DNA of 64,000 nucleotides, taken from positions 11,865,501 to 11,929,500 of the forward strand of contig CALZFC010000005.1 of NCBI GenBank assembly GCA_945643635.1, given 5' to 3'. The translations under genes and the position numbers were made by a program. The notes beneath the pieces are model-generated. The model saw only the letters and a program-made list of their open reading frames with translations. It was not told the DNA's origin and did not search any database. The first letter of the stretch is position 1; every line of letters starts with the position of its first letter. This DNA is from Allodiplogaster sudhausi. Its lineage: Eukaryota; Nematoda; Chromadorea; Rhabditida; Diplogasteridae. Shown piece after piece: positions 53,173 to 64,000 of the stretch.

Positions 53173-54261
53173 AAGAGGGAGAGAGAGAGGGTGAGAGAGA
53201 GGGAGAGAGAGAGAAATGGAAGAATAATAATAGAAAATTAAAGGAGATTAAAGTGAGAAAGTCCGAGAGCAAGAGTCGATCGAGCATTGCGGTTATCCGC
53301 CTAATTTATACCCAGCGATAGAATTGGCTTGGACCACTATGACGGAGGAAGAACGCATGCTAGTGAGACGAGAGAAGGAGAGAGAGAGATAGGGAGAGAG
53401 ATAGAGAGAGAGATGGAAGCAGAGAAAGAGAGAGAGGGAGAGAGAGAGATAGGGAAAGAGAGGGAGGGGGTAAGAGAGGGAGAGCGAGAGACTGCGAGAG
53501 AGAGAGAGAGAGAGAAAGCTAGATTTGCATCTGCAATAGGGAAGAAAAATTCCCGCTGCACACTCGCTTCCCAAAAACTTGATAAGCGTAATAGACACGG
53601 AAGACACAAGATGAAAAACAGCATGTAAGTGATGGCAAGAGGGAGAGAGAGCGAGGGAGAGAGAGAGCGAACGAGAGAGTTAGACAAACACAGAGTTAGA
53701 GTGACTGAGAAAGGGCGAGAGAGAGATACAGAGAGAGAGAAGAGAGAAAGAGAGACAGAGAGAGAGAGAGAGAGAGGGAGAGACAGGGAAAAGAAGAGAT
53801 AAAGTGGCTTTATCCGCTACTTATCCGCTCTTCGGGCATAAGGAAGGCTCTCTCGTGAGATTAGAGAATGATGTACGGTAGCTGGAGCGTATACTGATCG
53901 TGAGAGAGATGAGCGATATGACAGAAAGAGAGAAAGAAAGGAAGAGACACAGTGAGAAAGAGAGATAGTGAGAGAGAAAGAGAAAGAGAGATGGAGAGAA
54001 AGAGAGAAGGAGAGATAGAGAGAGAAAGAGAGAGAGAAAGAGAAAGAGATAGAGAGAGAATGAGAAAGAGAGAGAGAGAGAGCGAAAGAGAGATAGAGAG
54101 AGAAAGATATGATAAAAGTGAACTTATCAGATAAAAAGGGAGCGCGGATGGTGGGAAACGCAACGATTGCGATGTAAACCAAACCAGTCATTTCTGCTAC
54201 CGCAGGATGTTCTCTGTCCTTTCGCTACCTCTCCCTCTCTCTTTCACCCTTTCCCTCGCCT

Positions 54262-54299
<38 letters not shown>

Positions 54300-55343
54300 C
54301 GTCTGCATCCACTACGTCTCTTCAAATCTTTCACTTATTCTTGCTTGCAGCCGCTTTTACGAGGGCGGCTCTAGTAAATTGCCAAAGCCGGAAGCTGCAA
54401 TCATTACACTCCCACAAGGACTAAGTTGGATAAAGCGTGGCATAAAGGGAAGAGGAAGTGAGCGAGAGAGGGAGAGAGAGAATGGGGAGAGAACGAAAGA
54501 GAAATATAGAAAGCGAATGAGAGAGAGGAAGAGAGAGAACAAGAGAGAGCGAGAGACAGAGAGAGAGTGTGTGAGAGAGAGAAAGAGAGAGAGAGCGAGA
54601 TAGAGAGAAAGAGAGAGAGAGAGAGAATACGGGAGCGTTTTGGCTTCAAGGAAACAATGAAGTGAGAAAAAAAAGAATCATCATAGATTAGATTCATAAG
54701 AAAGTGAGATTAAGGCGTGCTGAGGAAATAATTCTGAATACAAATAAAAAAAATTCTAAAATAAGAAGACAGCTGTAACTTATGATGAAACAGGAAGTGA
54801 AAGGACAACATTTCCATATATTATTTGAATTCTCATTCACGTGAAAGGAAGCAGAATTGCAGATTCCTTTAGATAGAAGAGAAATTGAAATTTTTGATTA
54901 CAGGAGCAGGAAATGATGAGAGAAAAAGAAAGAATAAAGTAACAAACAAATTAAATCAAATATGAATTAATGAAAAAAATTAATCTCTCAATTTGTTGCC
55001 AAAAAACGAATGTTTTCTTCTTCATGTGGCAATAAAGAAAAATGCTAATGAATGCTTAAAAAAACACTAAAAAAAATAATTTTCTTCATCTAATGATTAG
55101 TCATGCAATGCTTAAAGGAGCTTGAAAGTCCCTGAATCCTAACACGAAATTCATGCTCTGTAAGTTTTTGGGTTTTTGTTCCTTTAACACGAACAGACGT
55201 CTACAATTCTGGAAGGGGAATGAGCATGAGGAAGCAGACGAGAATTTGTCTCGGAGGGGAACGGGGAAGAAGAGCGGGAAGAGCCAGAGGATTGAATTAT
55301 GGGGTTCGCTCTGATATGCCCCGCCTTGGGTACGAAATAGGTA

Positions 55344-55387
<44 letters not shown>

Positions 55388-55507
55388 GAGAGAGAGAAAG
55401 GGAGATAGAGAGAGAGAGGAAGGGAGAGAGAGAGAGAGGAAGGGGAGAGAGAGGGAGAGAGCTACGATGGAAAAAAGAAACAGAGAGAGAGGTAGAGAAA
55501 TAGAGAG

Positions 55508-55542
<35 letters not shown>

Positions 55543-56739
55543 GTATGAGAGAGAGAAAGAAAGAACAGAGATGGTGAAAAGTGACAACGACTGAAAGGGA
55601 GAGAAACTGCAGTGAAACTGACATCCATGTCTCTCGCCATGGTGAACTGCTTCGCAAGAAGGAAGCTATGATAACGACTTCCCTGCCCCCTTTCATTCCT
55701 TTCTTTCTCTAACTTCTCTCTTTCTCACTTACTCTCTCATTCTCTCCCTCTCTCTCCATCTCTCTCTCTTTCTCGCTCTCTCTCTCTCTATCTCCCAAAC
55801 TCATCACTGTCCTTCCCTTGCCCGGAACTCATTTACGTTCAAATATATGCAAATAGTATCAAGCGGTGACATGCACGGAAATGTTCTCAAAAACACCTAA
55901 CCATTACAGGCTTAGTAACTAGTACGATACATATGTATATAAAATATAAACATAATGTTAACAACTTGTGGAAATGATTTTAGTTACTCCTAAAAAAAGG
56001 TTGTTAATAAATATTAATTTGTTATTTTAAAAAAAAATGTGAGAGAGAAAATACGAGAAAATAGAGGGAATGGAAGTAAACGGAGGGAACTTTTGGTTCC
56101 AGTCTCTTGATTTTCTTTCGCCTGCTTCAATGAGCCATGAAATCTCATTTAACGGGAGAGATGATAAGGGCGTGAAATTTATTGAGATGAACATTTATTT
56201 CCTTTTCTCGCTTATATCAGAACGTTTTTGGTCTTTGAACTCTTAGAAATCTGTGATTGCTGATAAGAACTCAATGAAACAAGCGGTGTCTTCTCTTTTA
56301 CTTCCTTGTGACAAGGAAGTCAAAAGGTTTAACGAAAGAAAAGCGTCTACAAAAGTTGCGGGCTTGTATTGTAGTGTGCGCGGAAGTGATAACTTGCTAA
56401 GTAAGAGTAAAAATAACTAAACTCTAGCCAAGGTAATGAAGCGGCAATCATAGACAATACTCGTTGATTTTCTCGAGGTTTGTATCCTATGGTCGTTTGT
56501 TTACAATCAGTGAAGAGAAGAAGGAAACTTTGAAATGAGGCCATGATTAATGTCCCGGCTGCTTATGACCAGGAAGTAAAAAAAAGAAGGAAAGGAAAGG
56601 AAACGTGTATATGCGGAGTGATAGCAACCAACGTAAACAAGAAAAGACGCGACTTTTCCTTCCAACCATTAGCAACATGAGAATAGTCAGCATTCATTGC
56701 GGACAAGAAAAACTTGCGAAAAGGCGAGAGCAGGGAAAC

Positions 56740-56794
<55 letters not shown>

Positions 56795-58278
56795 AGACAT
56801 AGAGAGAAAGAGAACGAGAGAGAGAGAGAGAGAGAGCTAAAGAAAGACATAAAGAGAGAAAGAGAGCGAGACAGAGAGAGAGAGAGCTAGAGAAAGAGAG
56901 AGACAGTGACAAAGAAGGCGCGGAATACTCTACCCATCTTATTGTTAGTTAATATGCTTGAGTCTCCCAAAAATTTCTTGCAAAGAGTTTCCTGCAAAAG
57001 GAAATGTCATACCCTCTTAGCTCAAGTGTTTTGCAAAGACTTACGCATGTGAATGAGGAAGTGTATTTTTTTCAAAGCAAATTTTTTTTCTGCAAGTGTT
57101 TGAAAGGAGAGCTCAAAGAATGATGACGAACATTCGAAATGTCAGGATTATGCAAAGAAAAAGATACTACTAGAGCGAATGTATGTTTTGATACCGGAGA
57201 TACATTTAGAGATCAAACGTCTTGATTACACAGAAATACTTCCGTGATGTTCATGATAAAAAGGAGGCGTGGCCTCAATAGACCACGCCCACTAACATCG
57301 CAATCACTGGAATCTTCCACCACTGATATTGTACTGATAAATCGACGACGCGTCATTTCCGATAAAAAAATGGTGTAAAGTTTATTTTTACTTGTAATTT
57401 TACGAAACAACTTTTATAAATCCATACATACATAGTTATATTCAAGGAAAGAAAGACATGGAAAAAACGGATGACTTCCACTCTTCAAATCAAACTAGAC
57501 CGCTTCAGTGATTTCATAGAATGTCAAGAATACTGGAATAGAATCAAGAATAATGGAAGCTTTTGTTCCCTGTGAGTTCAGAAGCACCCGAATACCGAAT
57601 TGAATTGAATAGTAAAAAAGGAAGAGGAAGTTTGGCAGAGGACATCTGAAAAAGGTGACGATGGCCATCTAAGCGGAAGATATCGAAAAAAGAGAGGGAG
57701 AGAGTGAGCGAGAGAGAAAGAGAGAAGAGAGACAAAGAGACAGGCACAGAGAGAGTAATAGAACGATAGAGAGAGAGAGAGAGAGAGAGACATCGACAGA
57801 GATATGCAGACAAATGAAAGCAGGAAGTTGGCCTGGCGCGCGTAAGTCAGCATCGATTTAAATCGGCTCTACCGAACGGGTCCATGTTTGTGAGAGGTGA
57901 GAGAGGGACCGAGAGATAGAGAGAGAATTAGAGAAAGAAAAAGAAAGAATAGAGACAGAAAGAAAATGACTATGAGAAAGAACCTAGACCATATGTTTGC
58001 ATCTGGGTGTAATAATTGAGGAGAGCAAGAAGAAAAAGAAGGAAAGCGAGCATAGAAATGTGATGCTGATGGTGAGGAGTTTTGTGCAGTGGTTTCGTTT
58101 TGGGAGAGAAAGGTGGGGATGGGGGGGGGGGGGTCGGGTGGACTTGGAAGGGGAGAGAGAGGAGAGGAGGAAGCGGAGAGGGAGAGGAGAGGAGTGGATA
58201 GGGAAGCGAAGAGAGACACAAGGCCCCTGGCACAGCCGGCAGCGCGGCGTTTTCTCTCTCTCTCTCTCTCTCTCTTTA

Positions 58279-58315
<37 letters not shown>

Positions 58316-60863
58316 CTTACCCTCCTTCCCTCTCGTTCTCCCCCTCGGCAGCTCTAAACCTGGCCGGCTGTCGCCCATGCAGCCAAGCAGGAAGTGAGAG
58401 CGGCTGGCCCAGACTTACGCGAGAGAGAGAGAGAGCGAGCGAGAGAGAGAGAGCGAGAGAGAGGGAGAGAAATAGAGAGATGGCTCTCCCTCCTCTCTCT
58501 CTCTTCCTCCCTCCCTCCCCATCTCTTCCCGCTTCCTCATTGGCGCTAACACGCCACATTCTTCGTCGCATCATTATCTCTCTCACTCTCTCTTTCTCTC
58601 TCTCTCCCACACACTCTCTCTCTGTTTTATTACTACTCTTCCTCATCCATGTAATGCTCTCGCAAACGAGCCCGGCTTTCCTCGTCATCTCTGCCCGTCT
58701 GCGCTCTCTCGTAATGGCACGCTGTCTCCAGCTGCCGACCCCTCACCGTCTATCACACGTCTCGCAACACTTCACGTTTCTAGGGGGGTTAGAGGAGGGC
58801 GAGAGAGAATGCCATGATGCGAAAGGAGGGTTGGAGAGAGAGAAAGAGAGAGAGAGAGAGAAAAAGAGTGAGACTGAGAGAGTGACTAAGAGGGAAACAG
58901 TGAGAGAGAGAGAGTGAGTGAGAGAGAGAAGCAGAGAAACGGCCGCTTCGAGCCAGCCGGGCGGTGGCAGCGGGCCCACTTCCGGCTTTCGCCTTTCCTT
59001 CTTCTCTTGCTTCCTTCCTTTCTTCTTTTTCTCTCTCTTCCAAATTCACATTCTCTCATGCTCTCTCTCTCTATCTCTCTCTCTCTACCATACTCACTCT
59101 CTCTCTACCTCTCTCTCTCTCTTTCTTTCTCTCTCTCTCCCTCCCTCTCTCTCTTTCATGGTGCTGACGATATTTTGTGCGAGCGAGAACGAACGAAGCA
59201 AAGTAAGCACATGTGCATTGCAGTAACCCAAGATTGAAAGTGGTAAAAATAACAGCAGAAGGAAGGGGCGAAAACAGAGAATGCGAGAGAGAAAGAAAGA
59301 GAGAAAGAAAGAAAGAGAGAAAGAAATAGAGAGAGAAATAGAGGGAGATGAGAGGGAGAAAGAAAGAAGAATGAATTATTTATAATAATAATAAATAGAA
59401 ATAAAATTTTTGCTTCTGACATTGATAAGGCAAACGGGGAATGGTTAGTAGTCGCGACGGAAGAAAAGAAAAAGAGGGAGAGAGATATGGAAAGAGAAAT
59501 AGATTGACGATGAGAGAGAAGGAGATAGATAGAGAGAGATAGGATAGAGAGGGAGGATAGCTAGAGAGAAATAGAGAGAGAGAAATAGAGAGAGAGGATA
59601 GAGGGAGAAATGAGAGAGACAGAGTTTGCCGAGATAAAGATTGCCTCATTGAATGGGGGTGTGTAAGATGAGAATACGGAAGGGAATTGTAAGTGATGAG
59701 TGTGCGAGTGGCTTGGCTGCTGCCGAGAGAGAGAGAGAGAGAGAGTGTGTAAGAGAGAGAGAGAGTGTGAATGAAGAAAGAGAGGGGGGGAGAGAGAGGG
59801 AGCGAGTGTGAGAAAGGGAGTGAGTGCGAGAGTGAGAGACAGAGGAAAATAATATCATAATGAGAGAATGACATTATGATATTATCTGGGCGAGGTGACA
59901 GTTTTAGGGAGAACGGGGAGAGAGGAAGAGAGCGAGATAGAGCAAGAGAGATAAAGGGAGAGTGTAAGAGTGAGAGACAGATAGCGAGAGAGTGAGAGAG
60001 AGAGCGAGAGAGAGAGAGAGCGAGCGCCAGATATGGCCAGCAGGGTGGGCTGTGTACGGAAAACTGCAAGCATCTCACGCATTCTACTTCCTGGTTGGTG
60101 ATTCGGCACTGCTGACACGAGTTCATGGTGCTAAATTATATTTGAATTATAAAAATAAAAATAAAAATAAATTGTTGTGTCCATCAATTGAGGGACAGGG
60201 ATGCAACGTGAAGAGAGCGAGAGAGAGAGAGAGAGAGAGAGAGCGCGAGTGAGAGAGAAAGAGAAACGCCGAGAGAGAGAGAGGGGGAGAGAGAGAAACA
60301 CTGATAGTGTGTGTGAGAGAGAGAGCGAGAGAGAGAGAGAGAGTGACTGTCGAATGTTAAACCTTCCTTTGAGCCGGGCAAGCAGCCTTATATAGTAATC
60401 ACACGGCGATGGGGAGGTTCTGTAGACCAAAAGGGCAGAGGAATGGAGAGAAAGAGACAGAGAGACATAGAGAGAGATCGAGAGAAAGGAGAGAGAAAGA
60501 GAGAGAGAGACATTATCCATGTAATACAATTGCGATTGGTAAAGAGATCATGCATGACACAGAGGCATTGCGAACTGCTATGTATGTAGCTAGCTATGTA
60601 CGTACATAGCTCTTACCAAACTATACAGAGTGCTAAAAGCCTTTTACAGAATCATCAACATACATACATAAATAGTACGTGCATAAGCATGTAGATAGTC
60701 TTTAAATGGCAGAAATAAATATTTCAAAGAAAAAGAATCAAAATTCTATGGACTGTTAGCATTATATATATATATATATTTTAATAGAAGGATTAAAATG
60801 TGAAAAAGCGATTTTTGCGTGGCCGAAGTACATTGCTACAGTAGTCTTACTAGTAAGAGAGGC

Positions 60864-60900
<37 letters not shown>

Positions 60901-61025
60901 TAGTTTTGAAAAAAAGAAAAGAAGAGACAGCAAATTCTGTGGATGCGCATCTTCCTTCCTTCCTTCCTTCCTTTTTCCTCTTCTTCCTCTCTTTCCCACT
61001 TCCTGATGGAGCCTATTAAAGGGAT

Positions 61026-61059
<34 letters not shown>

Positions 61060-62340
61060 ACTCTCTCTTTGTTTCTCTCTCGCTCGCGGTCGCTCTCTCT
61101 TTCTTTCTCCTTCTATCTCTTTCTCTATCTCTCTCGCTCAAACTCTTTCTCCTTCTTACAGATAGTCTTTATCTCTCTATCTCCCCGGCTCTCTCTCTCT
61201 CTCGTTATCGCTTTACATGATCCTAGAGTCTTGTGATGCTCTTCTCCCCCCCCTCAGATAGACTTCTCTTCTCTGCCATGGACGAGTCGCTCTTAAGGGA
61301 CCCAATGGTTGAACGGACCAAGCCCGCCACAGGAGACTGCTAGCTTTTCCATAGTGCACCACGCGGAAATAAATGCCAAATTAGCTTCTCTCTCAGTCTC
61401 TCTCTCTCTGTATATCTCCCTTTATATCTCTCTCTAATTCTCTCTCTCTCTCTCTCTCTCCCCAGCTACCCGCTCTCATTCCCTTTCTTTCTCATGCTCT
61501 TTCTCCTTTCTTCTAGCATTTGCCTCCCGTGCCATTTGCACAAAATTTTGTTCCTTGTTGTTCTTTCAGAAGATGACATTCAGATTGCATAAGTGCAAGG
61601 GAAGCAAAATAATGTGAGAATTTCCATTGCTTAACAATGACATTATTCTCAAGCATAAGGAAAATTTATAGGACGAATACACTTTTTCACTCGTTTGTGA
61701 ACACGGAAGGGCAGGCTAGAAACGGAGAATAATTAGATGTCGAGTACGATAGTGAGAGTCAGGCGGTATTTAGAGAGATGAAGAAAGATTGAGAGAAAAA
61801 TAGAGAGAGATTGAGATTGAGATTGAGATAGATAATGTATAAATGAGAGAGTTTAGATAAATGAGAGTGAGAGGGAGAGAACGATAGAGAGAGAGAGAGA
61901 GAGAGTGAGAGAGGGTGGTTATGACAGAGTACTAATCGGATAAGGAATACATGGAAAAACTTAGTGAGATGAAATGGAAAGTCCAACCTACATACAGAGC
62001 TGAAAACCAAATATTTTTAGCCATCGAATGCATGAACTTTCAACGGTGCTCTGCTCTTTTCGCAAATCTGTTGATAGGAAAAAGTGGACTCGACTATGAC
62101 TGCATCATGCATAAATAGGCAAACTCAAAATATCTGATGTATTACTAACATGAGAGGAACCTGTAAATAAATAAAAAAAAGTAATTGAATCCGCATATTT
62201 ATATCTCATTTTCCTGTCCATCTACTTCATTTGATTGGAAGGCGAATTTGGTGAATTTCTCCATATTTCCTCTCTCTCCCTCGCTCACTCATCTCTCACT
62301 CCATCTCTATCTCACCATCTCTCTCTCTCCCTTCTGCCAC
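49615..62340. repeat. domain of (GA)n and (CT)n tracts without supportable genes
   Basis: Dozens of polypurine runs on the plus strand (for example 49615-49740, 49825-49940, 50240-50500, 52830-53240, 53365-53520, 53640-53800, 53900-54110, 54450-54630, 55345-55600, 58790-58935, 59275-59370, 59720-59840, 60205-60350) and polypyrimidine runs (51130-51250, 52260-52310, 54230-54300, 58250-58320, 59030-59160, 61025-61205). Between them are 100-600 bp unique islands. All long open frames are Ser/Leu or Arg/Glu repeats. A (TA)n run is at 56742-56790 and G runs lie at 50980-51012 and 58118-58133. Confidence 0.85.
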
Positions 62341-64000
62341 CCTTCAGGAAAGAACCTTCTCCCAGATGATTCTGCGAGGCGGCTATATACATACATATAT
62401 GTATCGCATTGTATTATTGTTTCTTCGATCTGATGATCTTTATTCTTTTCAGGGGAGCCCAAAACCATTTCTCGTCTAGCTCTCCGATGATAAATTGCGC
62501 TGCATCCCTCATCTTCAAGGAGACCCGGAAGAGGCTCTCGTCAGCAGGCCAGCCGCTCAACTTTGTTTCCTGTCAACTGACAAGCGTGTGGCCGACTCTG
62601 GGCTACGATATCGTTGGCGGAATAAAAATATCTTTTAATTCTCTCTCTGTCGTTCCCCCCCCTCTCTCTCCCCCTCTCTCTCTCTGAATCATAAGAGACA
62701 AAACGACATATTGTAGGGTAAAACTTCCGGGTTTCCGAGTGCAGACACTGCGAACATACATACATGAATTTGTACATACATACATATTTGTGACAGAAAA
62801 GTAAAGTTATAGCGCACTTTTCCGGAAAACGAAACCTCCCTCTTTCTCACTCTCCCACTTACTTCCGCCTTTATTCTTACTTTCCCTTTCAAACTTTTTT
62901 TTTGTACTGTGTACTTTGACGTGTTTGTCTTTCAAATGTTATTCCAGGAATCTGCTTCTGAGAAAAACTACTACCATTTATTGACTGCGTCAATAAGGAA
63001 GTTAATAGAATTGTAGTCGTATGATATTTTCCAAGCAATTCACAGCCATTCCATTTACTTCCTCTTTTCCTACTCTAAAGGATTAGTCAAAACATTTAAA
63101 AGAATATACATACGTGCAATGTATATATTCAATGAACAACCGAAAGGCCATTTGAGAGGCCATAAATCTGCTGACTTTTTCGATTACCTGTTATTCTGAT
63201 GTGAAACATAAACAGATGACCTATGTATACATGCTAGGATGTTTTACGAGAAAAACTATCATTTACATGAGCTTCATAATTTCTGAGAAAAGAAGCAAAA
63301 CACATAATTTGTGATCAACGATTTTTTCCATCAAAAATATTCACAGAAGATATTTTTGAATAGGATTAGCGCAAAACAAACGCTTGCAAGCGTTTGAAAA
63401 TAACAAGAAAAAAATCCGTCCGTTAAAATTTGCAGAAAATCAAATTAATGATAATGACTTTCTACACAAGAAGATTGCAGCAATCGTAGAGATAAAATTA
63501 GGAAAAAAAGTTTAGAACAAAGTTGGAGCAGCGTTAATAAATTAACGTCATCTTCTTTTCGATTTTTAGTAAAAGAAATTACTGCTAATAATGAAAGCCG
63601 TAATTAAAAAAAAACGTTATGTATGTACAGAGACATCTACATACTACATACATATACACATTTTATACACCTTTACACATTTTACTTTGTATAAATACAT
63701 AATTCTTTCGTTCTCCCTTCATCCCTCTCTCTCTTTTTCTGTTTCTCTCCTAGCACTCAAATGTAGGCATGACTCTTACAATCTTCTCTTCCAGTGTCTG
63801 GAAAAGAATTGGCAGACCTTTGCGTTTGCGCTTATGGTTAGGAAATAATATTTGAGACATTAGTCATCAATGTTCAATTTTTTCCTGCCGAGTTGTTGAA
63901 TCGGTTATAGTCGTAGGCAGGCAAATATTAAACAAAAGTTGTGCTCTGTATGGTGATCCTTTCAGATATTTTACTATTTATACATTTACCTCTCTTGCTC
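62341..64000. other. unique AT-rich flank, possible exon 62455-62630
   Basis: After a TTCTTTTCAG acceptor the plus strand reads MINCAASLIFKETRKRLSSA and on, protein-like but isolated; partner exons were not found. 62750-62790 and 63625-63665 have TACATACA repeats. Nothing else is supported. Confidence 0.35.

Noticed and set aside
1..64000. tRNA, rRNA, CRISPR, bacterial or phage genes
   Set aside because: None seen. Spacer-repeat arrays here are simple repeats or diverged tandem copies, not CRISPR.

Overview
The window is nuclear DNA of a nematode. The clearest evidence is a three-exon major sperm protein (MSP) gene at 28012-28600. Short introns with TTTCAG-type acceptors, a C-x3-C (ABU/PQN-like) secreted protein, a short GGY-repeat secreted peptide and a very high load of (GA)n/(CT)n tracts agree with this. 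A diplogastrid such as Pristionchus is my best guess, but that is inference. I found no tRNA, rRNA, CRISPR array or bacterial-type operon. Exons were joined by hand from splice sites, reading phase and protein sense, so internal boundaries are predictions.

Layout. 1-4340: three minus-strand genes: a kelch-repeat gene cut by the window edge, a 133-residue gene whose stop lies only 65 bp upstream of it (operon-like), and a 196-residue gene; I recognise neither of the last two. 4580-4972: a plus-strand Lys/Glu-rich gene end. 6457-7093: first member of a small secreted 12-cysteine family. 10548-19288 (minus): a 15-exon gene for a secreted Cys/Pro-rich protein of about 1095 residues with about two dozen C-x3-C-x3-C-x3-C modules, related in style to the ABU/PQN proteins of nematode apical and pharyngeal cuticle. 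19.4-22.9 kb: polypurine/polypyrimidine tracts. 23.0-24.5 kb: a long-TIR MITE and a diverged tandem repeat. 25064-25938 (minus): the GGY-repeat peptide gene. 28012-28600: MSP.

28.6-44.8 kb is an accessory cluster made of repeated copies of the 12-cysteine family. Two copies encoding the same protein sit in a 2.4-kb inverted repeat. A third is interrupted in intron 1 by a young gag-only LTR retrotransposon (37973-40574). A fourth is frameshifted. All five promoters carry a TATA box exactly 52 bp before the ATG, and all five genes carry an ACTGATAA (intestinal GATA-type) site 80-89 bp after the stop. In every copy the first coding exon is the ATG alone. 46289-48869 (minus): a 190-residue single-pass membrane protein. 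49-63.5 kb is dominated by (GA)n/(CT)n tracts and I can support no gene there.

The most novel item is the 12-cysteine family with its rigid one-codon-exon architecture and bracketing regulatory modules. The ABU/PQN-like gene with three GC-AG introns and an in-frame polypyrimidine intron comes second.
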